From assembly GCA_003254905.1 (NCBI GenBank), contig QANU01010882.1:62357-126356 (forward strand): a stretch of DNA of 64,000 nt. Reading direction: 5' to 3'. Position numbers and translations under genes: made by a program. Numbering within the stretch: the first letter of the stretch is position 1; each line of letters opens with the position of its first letter. Source of the DNA: Nissolia schottii (taxonomy: Eukaryota > Streptophyta > Magnoliopsida > Fabales > Fabaceae). Shown here in pieces: positions 25,701 to 36,143 of the stretch. A model generated the notes under the pieces. It was not told where the DNA came from and did not search any database. It saw only the letters and a program-made list of their open reading frames with translations.

Positions 25701-28232
25701 GTTAAATATGAGGAAAAAAATGTGATTATTCTAAATCTATTGTTAAATCTGTTAAATTTTTTAATATATTAATTATTTTAAATATAATTAGTTAATGAGA
25801 TGAGAAAAGAGAAATTAAAAAACATTAATCAATAAAAATTTTAACGCATGACACTCAAAGATCTTTATATGTTGTTCTCTAAGATTTTGATAATAGGCTA
25901 AATATAATTTGACAACAGGTTTAACTATGAGCATTGTTGTAATTTGAATATTTAATTGAAAGAGTTAATGGTTAGTGGTGGCCAATTGCAAGTGAATAAA
26001 AGTTTAAGGGTTAAATTTAAAGATTTTGAAGTTTAAAGTACTTACTTGCAATTAAATAAAAGTTTAAGGAGTGTTGATACTATTTTCTCAAAAATTAATA
26101 ATATTTTATCAAAAGTGTAGTCTTTTTGTAGTGTGATATGAAGTTAAGACCACGCATTTTTTTAGGAATTGTTAAATTGAATGTGAACTTAAGTTATAAA
26201 ATGTAGTCTACAACCAATAAAAATGTTACTGTTTAATTTAACTTTTAGTTATTGTTTATCCCAATGATTAGGGATGTAAAACTTTAGTATTAAATTAGAG
26301 GGATTCCACTGCTCACCCACTACCTGCAAAAACAAAATACTACACGAGGAAATTAAACTGATAGGTAGATAGCTTTTGAATGTGATGCCTACCCTCACGC
26401 ATCACCAATATTATGCCATTACCATGCCCTGCTTCACACCTAATTTTCGATGGACCGACATAGTCCGTGAACAGAAGACTTTGGACCACACAAACATCAA
26501 ACAGCACATCCACATTTGACATTCCCATCCATTCCTAGCTTGCAATTTCTTTAAGCAGTGATATCGTGATAATTTTAAAATAATTACATTTATAAATATG
26601 TAAATTTTATTATGATGGATGTTAGACATTTGTGGATGTGATTATTTTTAAATTTATCCTAAATATTTATCATCTTATTATTTATCAATTTTCTTTAGCT
26701 ATTAGTATTTTTATTTTAAAGTTCTTTGAGTCAGTTTTCAAAACTAAATTATAAAAAAGATGCGCTCTTACGTCAGCTTAGTGCATTTGGAAGCCATTTA
26801 AAATGAACTTTATTACAAAACGCCATTTTGTAGTATTTAAAAAAAAATAGTTTAATTTGAGATATTCTTTGGTACAAACTTTTGAGATATTATCAATTAC
26901 AACTTTAATTTTAAAAGTTCAAACAATTTTTGGGCCGAAAGATTTTGAATAAACCATGTAATTCATTTTAGAGCTTTATAACAATCAGCAATCCAAACAA
27001 TAAAAAGAAAAGGGAAGCCTATCAAAAGAAATCAAATCCCACTACTAATGAGAGAGACTAATCCAATTGGGAGTATCATAATTGCTCCTGAGTTCTGACA
27101 CATATTTTTTATTTTTTTGAGTCTCAAATCCAAAATTCTTCAGAAAAATGAGTTTGTACGTCACTTAACTAACCTTGTATTGATAAACAATGTCTGCCCA
27201 TTAATAAAGCACATTTTTTTTCTTTTGTAGATAAGTGTGTGTTCCAATTTCATTGTTAAAAGTATTCTTCACCCTTGCATTTATATAAATAAAAATTACA
27301 AATTAGGGATAGAGATGGGGTGTAAGCAAATCGGATTGATCTAAAGAACCTGAAAATTCAAATCAAATCAAAGGAAATGGTTCCGGTGGATTTAATCAAT
27401 TCATTTTAAGGTGAAACCATTAATTTTTAATTAAACAGAAGATATACTAACCATGTGTACAATTGCAAGTACAATGCAAGTATGAAGTATCGTTGCTCAT
27501 CCCTCTCTTTAACCTCGTAGTTAGAGACAATCAGAATCATATCCCTATAATAGCATAAAGATCATATAGTATCAAACTTAATTTAAAATAAAAATAAAAA
27601 TAAAAAGGGACATTAAAGTTATGTAGAGGTTATTTATCAATATATGGTTGATTGCCTCGAAAACCTCTGGCCTCAAAATCGATCAGATTATGATAAAGTT
27701 CACAAGCACTCTTATTTGACCAGATCCTTGAAGCTAATTGGTCATAACAACAAATTCAATCAATTAATCTACCATATTGTTACTACTTTGCAGAAGGATC
27801 ACTAGGATCATGTGCATTCAATGCACGCCATGATTGTAGATTCACATGCCTAAATTAAGAAGATACATCATACATTACTATGTTCATCCCAATTGGAGGT
27901 ATGTAAGGTATAATGCTTTTAGTAATGGCCCCCTAATGCATCCTTGTGCTGAAAAGTTACAAGAAAGTAGAAAAAGAGCATAGTGGTCCTAGTTGTGGAA
28001 TTAAAGAGTGGTCCTGAGCCAAAATCTCACAAACTATACATTTTTTTTTAATGAAAAGAAGCAAACTATATATGCTTCTAAGCATATTTGTGTACCCTTT
28101 TTAACAATTTGGTTATTTTGTCTTTGTGTTGCTTTTAATGTTCATTATTAAAACACACACAAAGTATTACTAGAAACTAGCCTTTCACCGAAAATGAATG
28201 AGCCCAAGCACGTTATCCATTCTCTTTTGGGA
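22771..28232. other. Intergenic DNA between the HAD gene and the assembly gap
   Basis: No gene is supported. The first few hundred bases hold the promoter of the minus-strand HAD-type gene. A Stowaway-like MITE lies at 23.7-24.0 kb. The remainder is AT-rich with long A/T runs. Near 27319 the words GGGGTGTAAGCAAATCGGAT resemble the end of a common plant hAT-like repeat, but it is truncated. Short frames at 26340-26629 have no recognisable motif. Confidence 0.45.
23705..23969. mobile_element. Stowaway-like MITE
   Basis: The left end TACTCTTTTAATAAATTC matches in style the reverse complement of the right end, TACTCTCCCTTCATCTAA. Both abut TA, and the interior is AT-rich without coding. This is the pattern of Tc1/mariner-derived Stowaway MITEs (TA duplication, TACTCCCTCC-like ends). 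The termini have diverged. Confidence 0.5.
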
Positions 28233-29115
28233 NNNNNNNNNNNNNNNNNNNNNNNNNNNNNNNNNNNNNNNNNNNNNNNNNNNNNNNNNNNNNNNNNNNN
28301 NNNNNNNNNNNNNNNNNNNNNNNNNNNNNNNNNNNNNNNNNNNNNNNNNNNNNNNNNNNNNNNNNNNNNNNNNNNNNNNNNNNNNNNNNNNNNNNNNNNN
28401 NNNNNNNNNNNNNNNNNNNNNNNNNNNNNNNNNNNNNNNNNNNNNNNNNNNNNNNNNNNNNNNNNNNNNNNNNNNNNNNNNNNNNNNNNNNNNNNNNNNN
28501 NNNNNNNNNNNNNNNNNNNNNNNNNNNNNNNNNNNNNNNNNNNNNNNNNNNNNNNNNNNNNNNNNNNNNNNNNNNNNNNNNNNNNNNNNNNNNNNNNNNN
28601 NNNNNNNNNNNNNNNNNNNNNNNNNNNNNNNNNNNNNNNNNNNNNNNNNNNNNNNNNNNNNNNNNNNNNNNNNNNNNNNNNNNNNNNNNNNNNNNNNNNN
28701 NNNNNNNNNNNNNNNNNNNNNNNNNNNNNNNNNNNNNNNNNNNNNNNNNNNNNNNNNNNNNNNNNNNNNNNNNNNNNNNNNNNNNNNNNNNNNNNNNNNN
28801 NNNNNNNNNNNNNNNNNNNNNNNNNNNNNNNNNNNNNNNNNNNNNNNNNNNNNNNNNNNNNNNNNNNNNNNNNNNNNNNNNNNNNNNNNNNNNNNNNNNN
28901 NNNNNNNNNNNNNNNNNNNNNNNNNNNNNNNNNNNNNNNNNNNNNNNNNNNNNNNNNNNNNNNNNNNNNNNNNNNNNNNNNNNNNNNNNNNNNNNNNNNN
29001 NNNNNNNNNNNNNNNNNNNNNNNNNNNNNNNNNNNNNNNNNNNNNNNNNNNNNNNNNNNNNNNNNNNNNNNNNNNNNNNNNNNNNNNNNNNNNNNNNNNN
29101 NNNNNNNNNNNNNNN
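28233..29115. other. Assembly gap (883 N)
   Basis: A continuous run of N. Open frames that cross it are artefacts. The left flank ends ...CTCTTTTGGGA and the right flank begins with an A-rich run. Nothing can be said about the missing content. Confidence 1.
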
Positions 29116-29515
29116 AAAAAATACAAATATGTAAAAAAAAAAAAAACATAATTAATGTAAATAGAAAAAAAATGTAATAATCAATGTCTTGTTGGAATTT
29201 TAAAACAACAATAATATGATATACTTGTTATTTTTCCTGTTTTAATACATCTTTGATTTAATGTATTAGCGTATAATTTTTTGTAATGAGATAATATGCA
29301 TAAATAGATGAATAAGTTCTTTTATATTCAATGCCTTAAAATTAATCTTAATAATTGTACTAAAGTTAATTTTGACCGTAAAATCTTTTTATTGTAATAT
29401 CTCCACATGTTTTATCAACCTCAAAATTATTGTTTAGGGAAAAAAAAGGACTTTATTTAATTATTATTTTCAGCTTAAAATTATTAAATGGAGTATAAGC
29501 AACAAGTCAAACACA

Positions 29516-29564
29516 AATAATAATAATAATAATAATAAAATTATTATTATTATTATTATTATAA
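29516..29564. repeat. (ATA)n-(TAT)n self-complementary microsatellite
   Basis: A run of ATA triplets is followed after AAAA by a run of TTA triplets, so the two halves can pair as a hairpin with roughly 20-base arms. Confidence 0.85.
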
Positions 29565-30017
29565 ATTGGTTTGTTGAAAATGATTAAAGAAACTTCCACA
29601 TTTTGTTCCGAAACGGGATTCAAATGATCAAGCCTAACTATTCGGGATTGAATTATACACATGTTTTCCCTAAAATGAAATTCCAAAATATTTATTTTTG
29701 TATATTTTCCAACAAAGGATGATCGAATTTTCAATGATGTTTTCTTAATATTTTATTGGTGTATTATTTAAAAGTATCCATGTAAATATCTAATGAATGA
29801 AATGTCATTTTAGGATGTCTTTGCAATGAATTTGGATGTAGAAAGGAAATTGAGGTATTTCACTTTTAGATCAATAAAGTGATAAGCGATAATTATTGAC
29901 ACTTAATTAATTCAATGGTAAGAAGTTTTATTTCATCCTTTAAACTAAGTTATTCACTTTAAAGGATTCTTGTCCCTTTACTACAAGGGTAGAAATGAAA
30001 GTAAATATTCACATTTA

Positions 30018-30242
30018 TCTCTAAACTTGATAGTGTTAGTTAAGTTCATCTTTAAATTATGAAATGTATTAAATTTGTTTTCTAAATTATTAAAAGTCGA
30101 TCAAATTAATATCTGAAAGTGATTAAGTTGACTGACACTAAATGACTAATTTAAGCAACTTTTGGCAACTAGCCTCTGGACAAATTTAATATCTTTCATT
30201 TGAGAACGAACTTAACCAACACTACTAATTTACAAGAGTTTT
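30018..30242. mobile_element. Fold-back MITE-like element with ~65-bp arms
   Basis: The left arm contains AGTGTTAGTTAAGTTC and ATTAAATTTGTTTTC. The reverse complement of the right arm contains AGTGTTGGTTAAGTTC and ATTAAATTTGTCCAG with similar spacing. The arms are about 75% alike by eye. Non-coding; class not assigned. Confidence 0.5.
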
Positions 30243-30597
30243 TCCTGTACCCTGTCTATTTTTGGTGAAATTTTCGCTTACACATAATTCTAACACATTA
30301 TTCTTGTGACATACATAATAAAAGCAAGTTCTATCATGAGAGTCAAGAACACTTGATATGACACATTATAAAAATGATATGACTCATTTTTATTGTGTGC
30401 GCCCTAATAAATGATTGTTAGACCTGTGTGTAGATAAAAATTTCTTGTTTTTTTCATAAGCATACATGCACCTTCTAAAAATTAACAGCTAATATTGATT
30501 CTTGTGTTCTATTATAACATCTTCAACGAGTGTCCTTGTAATAGTCCTTATTTTGATCCCACGTTTACTATATTGATGTCACATTATTGATGTATCA

Positions 30598-30884
30598 TAT
30601 TATCTTTGTCTACTTTTAGATATCACTTTTTATCTAAAATTTTGTCCAAAATTAGTTGTCATTTGATTAAATTAAGGAAATATTAATTATTGTTTGTCCA
30701 ACTATACCTCTATTTATTGTGAATTTTTTTACTATTGTATTAATTGTATTACAATCTCTCCTATTGATTAAAAGGTAATTTAGTTCATGCACTTGATATT
30801 TTCTTTAAGTATATTCAAATTAATTATTTTTTATATGTGTGTGTATTTGTCAAAAATGACATCTAAGAGTGGACGAATAGAGTA
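30598..30884. mobile_element. Stowaway-like MITE
   Basis: The right end read in reverse complement is TACTCTATTCGTCCACTCTT followed by AGATGTCATTTTTGAC. The left end is TATTATCTTTGTCTACTTTT followed by AGATATCACTTTTTA. The matching CCACTCTTAGATGTCA-type blocks and TA borders are characteristic of Stowaway elements. AT-rich, non-coding. Confidence 0.6.
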
Positions 30885-32387
30885 AAAAGTAAAAGTGTAT
30901 CAAGAGTGTCACTTTCCTCTCCAATAGAAAAAATCAACTTTGGCCACAAGTATGATTCTACCTTATTAAGTCTGATCGTTATTGAGTTTTTTAAAAATAA
31001 ATTAATGATAAAGGTTATCACATGCAACATATTATATAACTATTAACAAAAGATAAGATAAGATGAGTCTTTCCTTAAAAAAAAACTTTGATCACTTTTT
31101 TTTTTGGCTTGCCTCATCAAAGACTCTCACTTTTCCAACTTTAATGGTGTGAAAAAAGTGGGACTAGTAACTCTAGAAATGAGCCATTTGTAGATGCTCT
31201 TAATCATAAGAAACTTGAACAAAATATCAAATCAATTCCTGGAATTTGCAACATCAAACAAATTTGTCTCGTAGTTTTATATTGATCAAGTTTGTCCATC
31301 TAGTTGATAAATGTCAACCAAATTAGTCCTTGTAGTAAACATGAAAAATGACTAACTCTTATGAAAATGTTAGGACCAAAATATCTATTTACTTATATAA
31401 AAAAAAAAGAAATAATATTTGAACTTATTTTGTTTAAGATATTATGTTAACTCACATCTCTCTATCATTGAATGACATCTCATGGTATGTGGATCCAGTG
31501 AGACCTCACCTGATGAAATGTGATTTAGTATGATATCCCACGCAAAGTGAGTACAAATAATGTTTACTCAAAAGAAAGACTCTAGATTGAGGCAAATAAC
31601 TTATGGCATAAATATGTTTCAGATCATGATAAATTTTCAAGAATTGGTATAGATTCATAAATTTTTATTTTTTTGGTTTTGGTCAAAACATATTAAAGAT
31701 GACATGATTTTAGTCCATTTTGTTAATAGGACTTTGTTAATTGCTGATGTGGCTAACAAACTGCCATGTTAATAGTGTGTAAAATAAACCACTCGAATCA
31801 TAACCCATCTCAAATCATGACCTACGCACCACTCAAAATCAAGTCAAAATATGGGTTATGAGTTGAGTTTGGGTTAAATCATAGATCATGTAAATTTATT
31901 TTAGTCACGTAACATTATATATGTGGCACTTGATTAGTTATGTCAATAATTAACATAATTTTATTAAGAGTATGAACTAAAATCATAATCTCACTAGCAA
32001 TAGAAACTAAAATAAAGTAATTTGTAATATATTTATAAAAATAAAAATAGAGTTAAACTAAATCTCAAACATATAGGATAATCTAAAACATATTGAAGCA
32101 GTAAACTGTCCAACCAAAATCTTCATGTACAAAAAGAAAATTATTTATTTATTTATTTTAATAATTCAAACACCTAGTACACGTATTTTGAAAAAACGTA
32201 GGATCAAAGGTTGTTTCCCTTCTCCTGAGTTGAGTTTTGGCAACTAGCTGCCGTATAATAAACATCACAAACACAAAAACTCTCTCTCTCTCTGTTCCCG
32301 TTAGCTTCACCTGAACCTTCCTATCTTCACTTTTTCTCCATTCAACCTTTTCCTACTTATACTCTCTCTCTCACACACTCCTTTTGC

Positions 32388-32663
32388 ATGCACCACCGCC
32401 ACCACCACCACCACTCAACAAAATGGGAAACCTCTGTGCTATCCTCAAACAGAAACCGCTCCAACCAACCGCCACCACTTCCAAGAACCGTTCCTCCATC
32501 GGCAGCCACCGCTGGTCCTCCCGTTCGCGGTCATCCCGGAAGGAGAAGTTCGACGACGCCGCGATTCGGGAACAGGCGATTGCGGCGGCCATCCTGTTCA
32601 AGCAGCATCAGCAGCAATTGCAGCAGAACGGCGGTTCTTCTTTCGATCGGTCTACTTCGCTGA
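32388..32663 (+). promoter_or_regulatory. Out-of-frame upstream ATG overlapping the MES11-type start
   Basis: An ATG at 32388 starts a frame encoding a histidine run (MHHRHHHHHSTKW). It stays open for 91 codons and crosses the main ATG at 32423. It lies downstream of CT repeats (32280-32290, 32361-32372) that resemble leader DNA. If transcripts start upstream of 32388 it would act as an overlapping uORF; if they start downstream it is irrelevant. The peptide is unlikely to be functional. Confidence 0.4.
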
Positions 32664-35600
32664 GGTACCCCAATGGTGGTGGTTCGAAGAAGAATAATGC
32701 TCTGCCTCGGAGCTCGAGCTCCAGGGCTAGGTCGCTCACTGATCCTCTGCTTCAGCCCCATCAACTTGTTAATCAGGTTTGCTTTTTGAAAAAATAAATT
32801 GATAATTTAGTATCCCATTATGATTTTGTGGGCTTTTTTATTTGGTAAAGGATTGAACTTTATCATGCATTGATATAACTGAGTATTTTTTTTATTTTGG
32901 GGGGGTGGGGTTAAACTTGTTGGTATTGTTTGGGGTTGTTATGTTTGTGTCAGCTGATTTTTCTTTTGTAAAGTTTGATGATTTAGTCTAGTTTTGGATT
33001 TGGAGTAATGGGATTGGGATCACTTTTTTTCTTCTGCTGATCGGAATCTTTTTTTTTTTTTNTGAGGTCTTCCTTCAAACCATGGGATTTAGAATGATTA
33101 AGATGGATTTTCCGATGATGGTGAAGTTTCTTAGACTTTGGGGAATGCGATGAGATATTGAATAGAATGAAGAAATTGTGGGGTCATTGGTCTGTGATGA
33201 TCGGGTTTCTTGGACTAGATCAGAACAGTGATGGGAAACAAAATCACTTGTTTGATTTGCATCCTCCTTTCTTAGTTTAAGATGTCATTGTTAAGGCATG
33301 TGATAAAGAATAATAACATGGGTGCCGTGTGTTTAAGGTACTTAAACAGGAATTTTCTTCAGTACTAAACACGGGTGCCGTGTGTTTTGGAAGGTTTGAC
33401 CTTTTGAAGTGTTTTTTACTACAAGTTGTGTGTAGCTACTTTGAAGGTAACCTTGTTTTGCTCCTTTCTTGTCACAACAGAGATATCATAATCATTGAAA
33501 TTCAGAATCTTGGAATTGAGGCCGTCGATAACTGTCTAGTGTCATTTTCAAAAATGGAAACTTTATATAAAAAAATTTTGGCTTCTCTGATTCTGGTTGT
33601 GTTGCATAAAACAGAATCAGTTCAAATAATAAGAGTTTTTTATTTTATGCTTCCCTATCGTCTATGTTGCCGTGTTTTCTTCAGCTTATATATGCGGGTT
33701 TTCAATTTGACAGGATATAAAGGTCGGTGATCTTGAGACCAATCATCTTGTCCTCGTTCATGGAGGCGGCTTTGGGGCCTGGTGTTGGTACAAAACTATA
33801 GCACTTCTAGAAGAGGGTGGTTATAAAGTATCGGCCATAGATTTAACTGGTTCTGGAGTTCATTCCTTCGATACAAACAACATTACAAGTCTGTCGCAAT
33901 ACGTGAAGCCACTTACTGACTTTCTTGAAAAACTTCCTGAAGGAGAAAAGGTGTTTATTTTATGATTAATGGACTGTTCTATCTTTATTATATATGTCTG
34001 TTGGTTCTGTTTGAGTATTTCAGTGGGGTAAAGTAGGATAGTTGTATAGCAATTAGCAAAGGAAAACATTAGTCGATCTATATAGGAAATTGATTATGGC
34101 TTACTTGAATTCTTCAGTTCAGCAAAAAGTGGTATAGCTTTTGTCGAATTTTTTAGGATATGTGGTGACATTCTTAATATGATTCCAGTGGTGTTAGTTT
34201 TATTCTTAATAGGGTGCTGTATTTGTTATTACAAAATCTACTTCTGAGAATAAGCTCTTTGCAGAATACTCCTTTGGTGTATTACTTACTTTCTTTTTGG
34301 TTCGGACGCAGGTGATCTTGGTTGGACATGATTTTGGTGGGGCATGTATATCGTATGCGATGGAGTTGTTTCCTCAAAAAATTTCCAAGGCTGTCTTTAT
34401 TGCTGCTGCAATGCTGACTAGCGGACAAAGTACTCTTGATGTCATTTCTCAAAAGGTATTCCATCTCCTTGCTCGCATCAAGATTGATACATTTTAATTT
34501 TTCACCTGTTCTGTGATCTGAAATCTAAGTAGCTCTATCAAGTATCAAACTTTATGCTAAGCTGATGAACTTGCTAACTTTACAAGGTTTTTTCATAAGA
34601 TTCTGATATTGCTCTCTGTTGGAGAAGAATGTTTATATTTTGGAAGGGACTGAGGTTGAGAACAGAGAAAGAGAGCGTCATAATTATTTTTATCATTTCT
34701 ACTTGTCGTTTGCAACACAGTTACATCATTTATGAATGAAGAATTCTTGCGTCCTTTAAGTGATGTTTTGATTCTGGCTATCTGTTGCAGGAAGGTTCAA
34801 ATGATCTTATGCAGCAAGCTCAAACCTTTTTGTATGCAAATGGGAATGATCGCCCTCCCACAGCTTTTGATCTCGACAAGTCGATGTTGAGGGATTTGTT
34901 ATTCAACCTAAGTCCTACCAAAGTAAGTTGCAATAGTCATGGAAAGGTTTCTTCTACTTCTATGCATAAAAGGGGGATTGGTTGGTTGCACTTTTACTCA
35001 AGTATTTTTTAATATACATATGCTTATATTTAGTAATAAGTAACATATTGGCTCTAGAAGTGCTTCTTCATCTTGGGGGCCAAAAGATGCAATTAGATGA
35101 ATTGCAGGCAATTGGTTTTTCGAGTTCTTCATTATTCCAAATTGTTAGTCTACAATTTTGTTTGTTGGACTTTGTAGTTTCATAAGTATGTTGGAATGTG
35201 GCTTCTTATGGTTCTTTTCTTTTTCTAATCAAGCATATATTATTGAATAAAACATCATTTTCGTCCCTGAGGTCGACAACTTCCATCAATTTTGTCCCTC
35301 GACTTTGAAAATCATCATAATTGTTACCAAAGGCTCCAAACGTCAATCAAGTTAGCCTCTAGGGTTAAGTAATTATGTCTCTGTCTCACCTTTTTGATAG
35401 TTTGGGATAGAGCCTATAATTATTTTGCCTTATCCTTCTTCTTTCTACAGGATGTTGCATTAGCATCTGTCTCAATGAGGCCGATACCGTTCGCTCCGGT
35501 TTTAGAGAAACTATCCCTATCGGACCTCAAGTATGGTTTGGTAAGGCGGTTTTACATAGAAACACTTGAAGACAACGCCATACCAATCACGCTCCAGGAG

Positions 35601-35723
35601 ACGATGATAAACACAAGCCCTCCGGAAAAGGTTTTCCGCATGAAAGGTGCCGATCATTCCCCCTTTTTCTCAAAGCCTCAGGCCCTGCACAAGTTACTGG
35701 TAGAAATCTCAAAGATCCATTGA
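32423..35723 (+). CDS. MES11: MES11-type methylesterase-like alpha/beta hydrolase
   Basis: Five exons: 32423-32776, 33714-33950, 34312-34455, 34791-34922 and 35451-35723. All are phase 0, giving 379 residues. The N-terminal ~118 residues are a Ser/Arg/Gln-rich extension starting MGNLC, a pattern suited to N-myristoylation of Gly2 and palmitoylation of Cys5, although MES11 relatives are usually predicted plastidial. The alpha/beta-hydrolase core follows: HGGGFGAWCWYK (oxyanion region, from His134), VGHDFGGACIS (nucleophile elbow, Asp204), LEDNAIP (Asp330) and GADHSPF (His358). MES enzymes demethylate methyl esters of hormones such as auxin, jasmonate or salicylate using GHSxGG. Here Ser is Asp, as in MES11-clade proteins, so ester hydrolysis is doubtful. 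A second copy of the last exon follows and is treated as an assembly artefact. Confidence 0.92.
33062..33062. other. Single undetermined base
   Basis: One N inside a poly-T run in intron 1 of the MES11-type gene. No duplication is visible around it, unlike the N bases at 35748 and 46598, so it may be a simple uncalled base. Confidence 0.8.
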
Positions 35724-36143
35724 GAAACAATATTGGTCTACCTAAGTNTAGCCTCTAGGATTAAGTAATTATGTATCTGTCTCACCTTTTTGATAGTTTG
35801 GGATAGAGCCTATAATTATTTTGCCTTATCCTTCTTCTTTCTACAGGATGTTGCATTAGCTTCTGTCTCAATGAGGCCGATACCGTTCGCACCGGTTTTA
35901 GAGAAACTATCCCTTTCGGACCTCAAGTACGGTTTGGTAAGGCGGTTTTACATAGAAACACTTGAAGACAACGCCATACCAATCACGCTCCAGGAGACGA
36001 TGATAAACACAAGCCCTCCGGAAAAGGTTTTCCGCATGAAAGGTGCCGATCATTCCCCCTTTTTCTCAAAGCCTCAGGCACTGCACAAGTTACTGGTAGA
36101 AATCTCAAAGATCCATTGAGAAAAAATATTGGTCTACCTAGGT
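35353..36143. repeat. 395-bp direct duplication joined by one N (unmerged contig overlap)
   Basis: Bases 35353-35747 reappear at 35749-36143 with a few substitutions, and an N at 35748 separates them. The first copy ends exactly at the N and the second begins exactly after it. The unit contains the end of intron 4, the last MES11 exon and a few 3' bases. Copy 2 continues into unique sequence. This is the geometry of two contig ends that overlap but were placed in series. The second exon copy (35847-36119) is therefore probably not real. Confidence 0.9.

Larger units (their letters stand above)
29116..32260. other. Intergenic DNA right of the gap, MITE-rich
   Basis: No gene is supported. The interval has a self-complementary ATA/TAT microsatellite near 29.5 kb, a fold-back element near 30.1 kb and a Stowaway-like MITE near 30.7 kb. 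Stretches at 31.2-31.4 and 31.6-31.9 kb contain words such as TTTAGTCCATTTTGTTAA and GATGTGGCTAAC, often seen in dispersed plant elements; their ends could not be placed. Confidence 0.45.

Noticed and set aside
28148..29177. Open frames of more than 300 codons on both strands
   Set aside because: They consist almost entirely of translated N bases of the assembly gap.
35847..36119. A second real terminal exon (alternative 3' end) of the MES11-type gene
   Set aside because: It abuts a single N and repeats 395 bp exactly up to that N, which points to an unmerged contig overlap rather than biology.
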